Source of the DNA: Eubacterium sp.
GTDB lineage: Bacteria; Bacillota; Clostridia; Lachnospirales; Lachnospiraceae
Direction: 5' to 3'
Length of the DNA stretch: 33,391 nt
NCBI GenBank assembly: GCA_017619835.1
Contig: JAFZRN010000022.1
Location: 1-33,391, forward strand
Shown here: positions 29,342-33,391 of the stretch, one piece after another
Layout of the letters: the number at the start of each line of letters is the position of its first letter
How positions within the stretch are numbered: the stretch's first letter is position 1
Program-made: the position numbers and the translations under genes
The notes under the pieces: generated by a model
Told to the model about the DNA's origin: nothing
The model's input: only the letters and a program-made list of their open reading frames with translations
Databases searched by the model: none

Positions 29342-31630
29342 TCACACAATGTTAACGTGCGGCTTACCTTTACTGATGTTTTTTTCATTGGACTTGGAAG
29401 AAACACTACTTCTGCGTCCATTCATCTCATTTACACTCTTACGCTGTTTATTGATCTCCTCAGCACCATCCTGAGCCTTGCACCACATACGCATATAGTT
29501 TCTCGGATACTGCTCTTTGATCTGCTTATATATCGGACTCTTATTATAGTCCTTGTTTCTCTTAACAGCCTTTTTATATGCCTTCACATTTTCCGAATAG
29601 AAAGGCTGCTTCTTTACGTTATCATATTTGAAGTCCTTCGAACCGATCTTACGATCTTTCATACTTTCGGAATTAGATATCCTGAGTGCGAAATTCTTAA
29701 TGGAATATCTGCTTTCTTTATCATACTTGGACGCATCCAGATCAAGTCCTTTTGAAAGGATATTCAGTGTGTCAAAGCGCTGCATCAGATTATTCATGGC
29801 ATCCTCGGCAAGTCCGAGACGTATCTTACCCTTTGAAGTAAGAGGTCCCGTTATCGAACCCTTACGCTCATTATAATAATTCTCAGCCGCCATCTGATAT
29901 GACTGAATCGCCTTAAAAAGCTCTTCCTTGGAATGATTATGGTTGAGGTCAGTCACCTCGATACAATCATTAAGAGCCTTGATCATCTTACGATAATGGA
30001 TTGATCCTTCTTTACCCGCATTGGGCTCAAAGTTGGCATTTTTATTCTTCTGATACTTCTGGAAAAGCTTCTGCACCTTTTCAAAGCCCTGATGAAGTTC
30101 ATCCACCTCGGCAATAAAGCTCTGATATTTCTGAATCTCATCCTGGGAATAAGTGAGCTGGAACTCTCCGGCTTTAGCAATCTTATTCTCGTTAGTTACA
30201 ACATAGTTCTCGGCTGTAACCTTCTTGGTTCCAAAGAACATTTCCTCAAGAACTTCAGACTTAATAAGTAAATCCCGGTCACCGGGGTCTTTAACTGAAG
30301 CATACTTATCGCCCCATATCTCTCTCGGACTCATTCCGTCTATACGAAGTCTGTCCAATCCGTCTTTTCCGGCAGCATTCAAAAGCTTCATACTTCCGTC
30401 AACGGATTCCTCGAGTTTATAGAACAGATAGTTGATCGAAGACTCAATATTCTTGCCACCCTTGGTCTCCTTCAACCTTTTAAGTTTTTCTTCCGGAGAA
30501 GGATCTCCTTTAAGGAATTCCGGAAATGCTTTCCTTGCGTCAGTTCTTACAGTAAAACCAACTAAAAAATTATTCGCTGATTCCTTCAGGATATCATTTA
30601 CTTCCAACATAGTTTTTTTATGAATCTTAGGAAGTCTTTTTTCAAATTCAGCTTCGAAATCATTATTCTTACCGCTAAGATAATCCTTCAGCATCTGATC
30701 CGATTCGATATCATTTTCAAAGCTGGTCTTCATATTCATAATATCTTTTTCAAAGGCAAAATCCTTTATAGGATTCTTACTCTTTTCAGCAATGAATTCA
30801 GCAAAAGTCTTTCCGCGGATCTCATCACTCTGTTTTTTAAGAAAATACCGGCGAACCGATGCTCCGATATAAGCAGCGGTCTCATTCTTTTGGGCCATGT
30901 CAAATTGATCCGCCTTAAAGGCATTATTAAATGTTCTTCCAAATGCCGAAATATCCTGCCACGTGTCCATCATACGGCCGTATTCGGCATTGCTTCCGAA
31001 TACTTTCTTTGCATACTTGGGAGCATTGGGAACGTTCTTTGTAAAATTCGCAACTTCCTGACCGAAATCAACGCCCATCCCACCAAAATTAAACAGAAAT
31101 GCTTTATGCTTCTCAAACTGCTTCGAATCCGTATAATCAATGTCGGGGAATTTGAACTTTTTCAGATTTTCAGTAGCTTTTTTGAAAATCTTATAATGAT
31201 TTACAGCATGTTCCTCTATCTCGCTCTGCTTAAGATCAGGAAGACCATTAACGTGAGAGACCCTGTTATCATATAGGAATTTGCTATATTCCTTCAGATA
31301 TTCGGCACAATTATCATCCTTTGTATTAAAGGAAAATGCCTTCTCAGCCGGAATATTCTTCTCACCCATCAGCCATATCCGAAACAGAGACAGCTGTGTG
31401 GGTGTTCTCTGTGCCGCCATACTAACGCCCTGGAAAAGCTGATCATTATCGATAGTAACCTTATTACCGTCTATGGTAGCTTCATATGAGAGATTCGATA
31501 TGGCATCAACGATATCATCATCATTAACGTCAAAAATCATATTATGATCTGCCACCTGTCTTTCCTGATACTGTTTTATCGTTTCACCCGGTAACATGCT
31601 TTCTTCAACATTCTTTTTAAATTTGCTCAT
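29342..31630 (-). CDS. 762-aa protein of unknown function, first gene of the Fn3 operon
   Basis: I do not recognise this protein. It has no signal peptide and no transmembrane segment, so it is predicted cytoplasmic unless exported another way. It is strongly charged and looks mostly helical (many KK/EE/YK stretches). It has a Gly-Phe patch (FLFNFGGMGVDFGQEV, about 200), a segment YYNERKGSITGPLTSKGKIRLGLAEDAMN at about 605-635, and a basic Ser-rich tail (RKSVNEMNGRRSSVSSKSNEK). The ATG at 31630 is chosen because GGAGGGG lies six bases before it; a longer frame would start with TTG and contain that site. A TATAAT box lies 33 bp upstream, and Fn3 protein B follows after 18 bp. Operon position suggests a role tied to the two surface proteins, but none can be named. 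Confidence 0.8.
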   Translation of the reverse strand: MSKFKKNVEESMLPGETIKQYQERQVADHNMIFDVNDDDIVDAISNLSYEATIDGNKVTIDNDQLFQGVSMAAQRTPTQLSLFRIWLMGEKNIPAEKAFSFNTKDDNCAEYLKEYSKFLYDNRVSHVNGLPDLKQSEIEEHAVNHYKIFKKATENLKKFKFPDIDYTDSKQFEKHKAFLFNFGGMGVDFGQEVANFTKNVPNAPKYAKKVFGSNAEYGRMMDTWQDISAFGRTFNNAFKADQFDMAQKNETAAYIGASVRRYFLKKQSDEIRGKTFAEFIAEKSKNPIKDFAFEKDIMNMKTSFENDIESDQMLKDYLSGKNNDFEAEFEKRLPKIHKKTMLEVNDILKESANNFLVGFTVRTDARKAFPEFLKGDPSPEEKLKRLKETKGGKNIESSINYLFYKLEESVDGSMKLLNAAGKDGLDRLRIDGMSPREIWGDKYASVKDPGDRDLLIKSEVLEEMFFGTKKVTAENYVVTNENKIAKAGEFQLTYSQDEIQKYQSFIAEVDELHQGFEKVQKLFQKYQKNKNANFEPNAGKEGSIHYRKMIKALNDCIEVTDLNHNHSKEELFKAIQSYQMAAENYYNERKGSITGPLTSKGKIRLGLAEDAMNNLMQRFDTLNILSKGLDLDASKYDKESRYSIKNFALRISNSESMKDRKIGSKDFKYDNVKKQPFYSENVKAYKKAVKRNKDYNKSPIYKQIKEQYPRNYMRMWCKAQDGAEEINKQRKSVNEMNGRRSSVSSKSNEKNISKGKPHVNIV

Positions 31631-31662
31631 AAGTAACCCCTCCCAAAAAACCAATCAGAGTA

Positions 31663-31691
31663 ATTATATCAAAAAAAAACTGCCGAAACAA
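31663..31691 (-). promoter_or_regulatory. promoter of the 762-aa/Fn3 operon, overlapping a terminator
   Basis: On the minus strand, TTGTTT (31691-31686), 17 bp, then a perfect TATAAT (31668-31663). The -35 lies in the loop and 3' arm of the upstream terminator and the spacer contains its T tract. Confidence 0.6.
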
Positions 31692-31703
31692 TTGTCTCGG
31701 CAG
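31671..31703 (-). terminator. intrinsic terminator of the pyruvyl transferase gene
   Basis: On the minus strand, CTGCCGA pairs with TCGGCAG around an interior containing ACAATTGT, followed by nine consecutive T. It lies 34 bases past the pyruvyl transferase stop codon. Confidence 0.9.
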
Positions 31704-31737
31704 GTTATTAAGCTATTTATTTGTTATGTTTAGGGGT

Positions 31738-32940
31738 TTACCATCCTAATTTATCAAAAATATCAAAGATGGTCTGATTCTGATAAGTAAGCATTCGTGT
31801 CTGAACTCTTGTCTTTGCAATATCCGTATCTTTGATAAGTTCGATCAGGGCATCATCCACATCATATTTATTACACTCATCAGAGAGAACATCAAAGAAC
31901 AAACTTTCCTGACCTAAAAGTTCAGCCAGCTCTTTATATTTTGCTCCGTTTCCAAGGAGTAAAACAGGAATAAAGTTTCTGTAAGCCTGAACACATCCGA
32001 GATAACGTGAACTTATTACTATTTCGAAGTTCTTCATAAACTGGTTTAATTCGAAACAATCCAGCTCTTTTTCTATCATATTTACGTTACTGAAGTATCT
32101 GAATGTAGAAAACAGAGTCTTACATACTTCCATATCCGAAGAAGCCTGACTAAAGATATATACATTCTTTTTTGCATCTTTCAATGTTTCAAAAAGCTTC
32201 TTGTACATATCCATTGTACGATCATTGAAGTTTTTACTGAAACAACGGGCATTGGGGATTATGGCAACATTATTACCTTCCGTGATCTCCGGAATCTCAG
32301 CTCTGTAAAACCTTGTGCAGACATTTGACAGATCAAAATTATTACTCGGCAGGATTATGTCATTAGATCTATCCAGATTATCAAGACCGAAATATCCGAT
32401 CATTTCGTTATAACCATCCTGCTCACGTGCATAGATCTTCTTGGGATAGAAAAGCAGATCCTTCATCTCTCCCAGAACATGCATGCTGTCAAGGCCGAAA
32501 TTAAAGGGGCCAAATGACTGAGGCATGACGATCATAGGTATCTTGAATTTCTTGGCTATCCTGATATTATCCAGATAATATTCTATATCTTCTATACTCG
32601 CTGTATCTACAAGAGCATGATCACTTGCATCAATGATAAGATCCATCTGTGAGATCATTTCGACGATATCATTACCGCTGGACGCACTGTCATCCTTCTT
32701 ACGGAACAGCTTTGTAATATTTCCCAAAGGATTGGATTTAAGCACCTGGGACTGGACTTTTCTGTTTAATACAATTTTATTGAACCTGTATAAGGCATCA
32801 TCAAATTGCGAATCATTATGTGCATAGAAAACTTCACAATCGCCAAATCTTTTTTTAAGCTCATCGATTATAATGTAAACCTTTGCCTGAGCGCCTTTAT
32901 CTTCAAAATTGGCGCCGACGATCATTATCTTCTTTCCCAT
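31738..32940 (-). CDS. polysaccharide pyruvyl transferase family protein
   Basis: A 400-aa protein with the layout of the polysaccharide pyruvyl transferase family (CsaB/WcaK-like), GT-B-like enzymes that move pyruvate from PEP to sugars of cell-wall or capsular polymers. It shows MIVGANFEDKGAQAKVYIIIDELKKRF at the N-terminus, IVMPQSFGPF (about 142-151), KIYAREQDGYNEM (about 170-182), and SSRYLGCVQAYRNFIPVLLLGNGAKY (about 312-337), where this family usually has SRYHG; here the H is L. Some members are glycosyl- or other sugar transferases, so the exact reaction is open. The ATG at 32940 has GAGGGG eight bases before it and is preferred to an in-frame GTG nine bases upstream. It has its own promoter and terminator. 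Confidence 0.82.
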   Translation of the reverse strand: MGKKIMIVGANFEDKGAQAKVYIIIDELKKRFGDCEVFYAHNDSQFDDALYRFNKIVLNRKVQSQVLKSNPLGNITKLFRKKDDSASSGNDIVEMISQMDLIIDASDHALVDTASIEDIEYYLDNIRIAKKFKIPMIVMPQSFGPFNFGLDSMHVLGEMKDLLFYPKKIYAREQDGYNEMIGYFGLDNLDRSNDIILPSNNFDLSNVCTRFYRAEIPEITEGNNVAIIPNARCFSKNFNDRTMDMYKKLFETLKDAKKNVYIFSQASSDMEVCKTLFSTFRYFSNVNMIEKELDCFELNQFMKNFEIVISSRYLGCVQAYRNFIPVLLLGNGAKYKELAELLGQESLFFDVLSDECNKYDVDDALIELIKDTDIAKTRVQTRMLTYQNQTIFDIFDKLGW

Positions 32941-32979
32941 AAACCTCACCCCTCATTTGAAAAAATACACTACCCCTAT

Positions 32980-33008
32980 ATCATCACATTCTCTCGGTAT
33001 TATGTCAA
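32980..33008 (-). promoter_or_regulatory. promoter of the pyruvyl transferase gene
   Basis: On the minus strand, a perfect TTGACA (33008-33003), 17 bp, then GATGAT (32985-32980) preceded by a TGn extended -10 motif, 40 bp before the ATG. Confidence 0.65.
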
Positions 33009-33013
33009 TCATT

Positions 33014-33055
33014 TTTTTAAAAAAATCCTGCCGGAACTTATGTTCCGACAGGATT
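33014..33055 (-). terminator. intrinsic terminator upstream of the pyruvyl transferase gene
   Basis: On the minus strand, AATCCTG and CGGAAC-type arms pair (AATCCTG/CAGGATT, then GTTCCG/CGGAAC with one mismatch between) and a run of seven T follows. It ends transcription coming from the right edge. The nearest certain stop codon is more than 200 bp away. Confidence 0.85.
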
Positions 33056-33268
33056 CTGAATATCTAAGATTATTTCTCTGCAATAGCAGCCTGTGCTGAT
33101 GTAGTACGAAGGTGTGCTAATAGCTAAGCTGTAGTATATGGAATATTTGCGAATGTAACTTTCTAATAGGCTTAGTAACAGTAACTTTCAGTTTTCTTTA
33201 CTACGTTATATTCCAAGATAACTTACCATCACATCATCCCGGCAATCGGAAATTTATCAAATCATCGT
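33056..33268. other. 213-bp stretch without a recognisable gene
   Basis: No convincing gene on either strand. On the minus strand a short open stretch ends at TAA 33072-33070 with LRTTSAQAAIAEK, just before the terminator, and another frame ends KVTFANIPYTTA. Both are closed by stop codons within a few dozen bases upstream. They could be debris of a decayed gene whose terminator survives. Confidence 0.35.
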
Positions 33269-33391
33269 TTATTCCAATGGTATACGGATGATATATTTCT
33301 GATCCTTGAAATCTCCAATGATCTGACCGCCGTTGTTCAGCATGATTTTTACGGTTGGCTCATTACTTTTCATCGGAAACAGCTTTATTTC
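33269..33391 (-). CDS. 3' end of an unidentified gene (partial, enters from the right edge)
   Basis: Forty codons are open to the window edge and end in TAA at 33271-33269. The visible C-terminus reads FPMKSNEPTVKIMLNNGG and then QIIGDFKDQKYIIRIPLE. The composition is ordinary coding sequence for this genome, but the fragment is too short to assign. The frame could also start at the internal ATG (FPMKSN), but no ribosome binding site supports that. Confidence 0.55.
   Translation of the reverse strand, partial: EIKLFPMKSNEPTVKIMLNNGGQIIGDFKDQKYIIRIPLE

Noticed and set aside
30620-31276. 218-codon plus-strand open frame
   Set aside because: It is antisense to the 762-aa gene, rich in Ile/Leu/Phe as expected of a shadow of a Lys/Glu-rich gene, and has no start signals.
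29342-31630. HNHS string in the 762-aa protein as an HNH nuclease motif
   Set aside because: It is an isolated NHNHS without the surrounding beta-beta-alpha metal pattern.

Overview
The window looks like chromosomal DNA of a Gram-positive anaerobe of the class Clostridia, most probably family Lachnospiraceae. This is inferred from the HrcA/CIRCE heat-shock cluster in Firmicutes order, from strong SD and sigma-A-type signals, and from several very long secreted fibronectin-III-like and BspA-type leucine-rich-repeat proteins with lysine-rich C-termini. No 16S rRNA is present, so the genus is not fixed. Almost every gene lies on the minus strand, so transcription runs from high to low coordinates.

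Right end (about 33.4 to 19 kb), surface/accessory block. A partial unknown gene enters from the right edge. It is followed by a polysaccharide pyruvyl transferase family gene with its own promoter and terminator. A promoter embedded in that terminator then drives a likely operon: a 762-aa protein of unknown function, two tandem paralogous secreted Fn3-repeat proteins (1614 and 1631 aa), and a small LURP-one-related (tubby-like fold) protein, ending at a hairpin near 18.93 kb.

Centre (18.9 to 6 kb), housekeeping block: lepA, hemW, then hrcA-grpE-dnaK-dnaJ behind a textbook sigma-A promoter and a perfect CIRCE operator, then prmA, rsmE, a cysteine desulfurase, thiI and a tRNA-Glu(CUC). This is the lepA-hemW-hrcA-grpE-dnaK-dnaJ-prmA-rsmE order of B. 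subtilis, but with sulfur-transfer genes (desulfurase plus ThiI) where B. subtilis has mtaB. PrmA and RsmE both carry low-complexity insertions.

Left end (5.9 kb to 1): a tRNA-tail-derived hairpin element, the only clear plus-strand gene (a 111-aa membrane protein), a sensor kinase/response regulator pair, a secreted BspA-like LRR protein, and the first codons of another gene at the left edge.

The most distinctive non-coding content is intergenic palindromes of three types: a GTGACAAACAGATC palindrome (three copies), a GGGGTCTGACCCC palindrome (three near-identical copies plus one divergent), and a GGGGACGGGG composite. They resemble REP-type elements, but no REP-associated transposase is present. 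The best candidates for something undescribed are the tandem Fn3 giants with their 762-aa and LURP-one partners, and the tRNA-Glu-tail inverted element.
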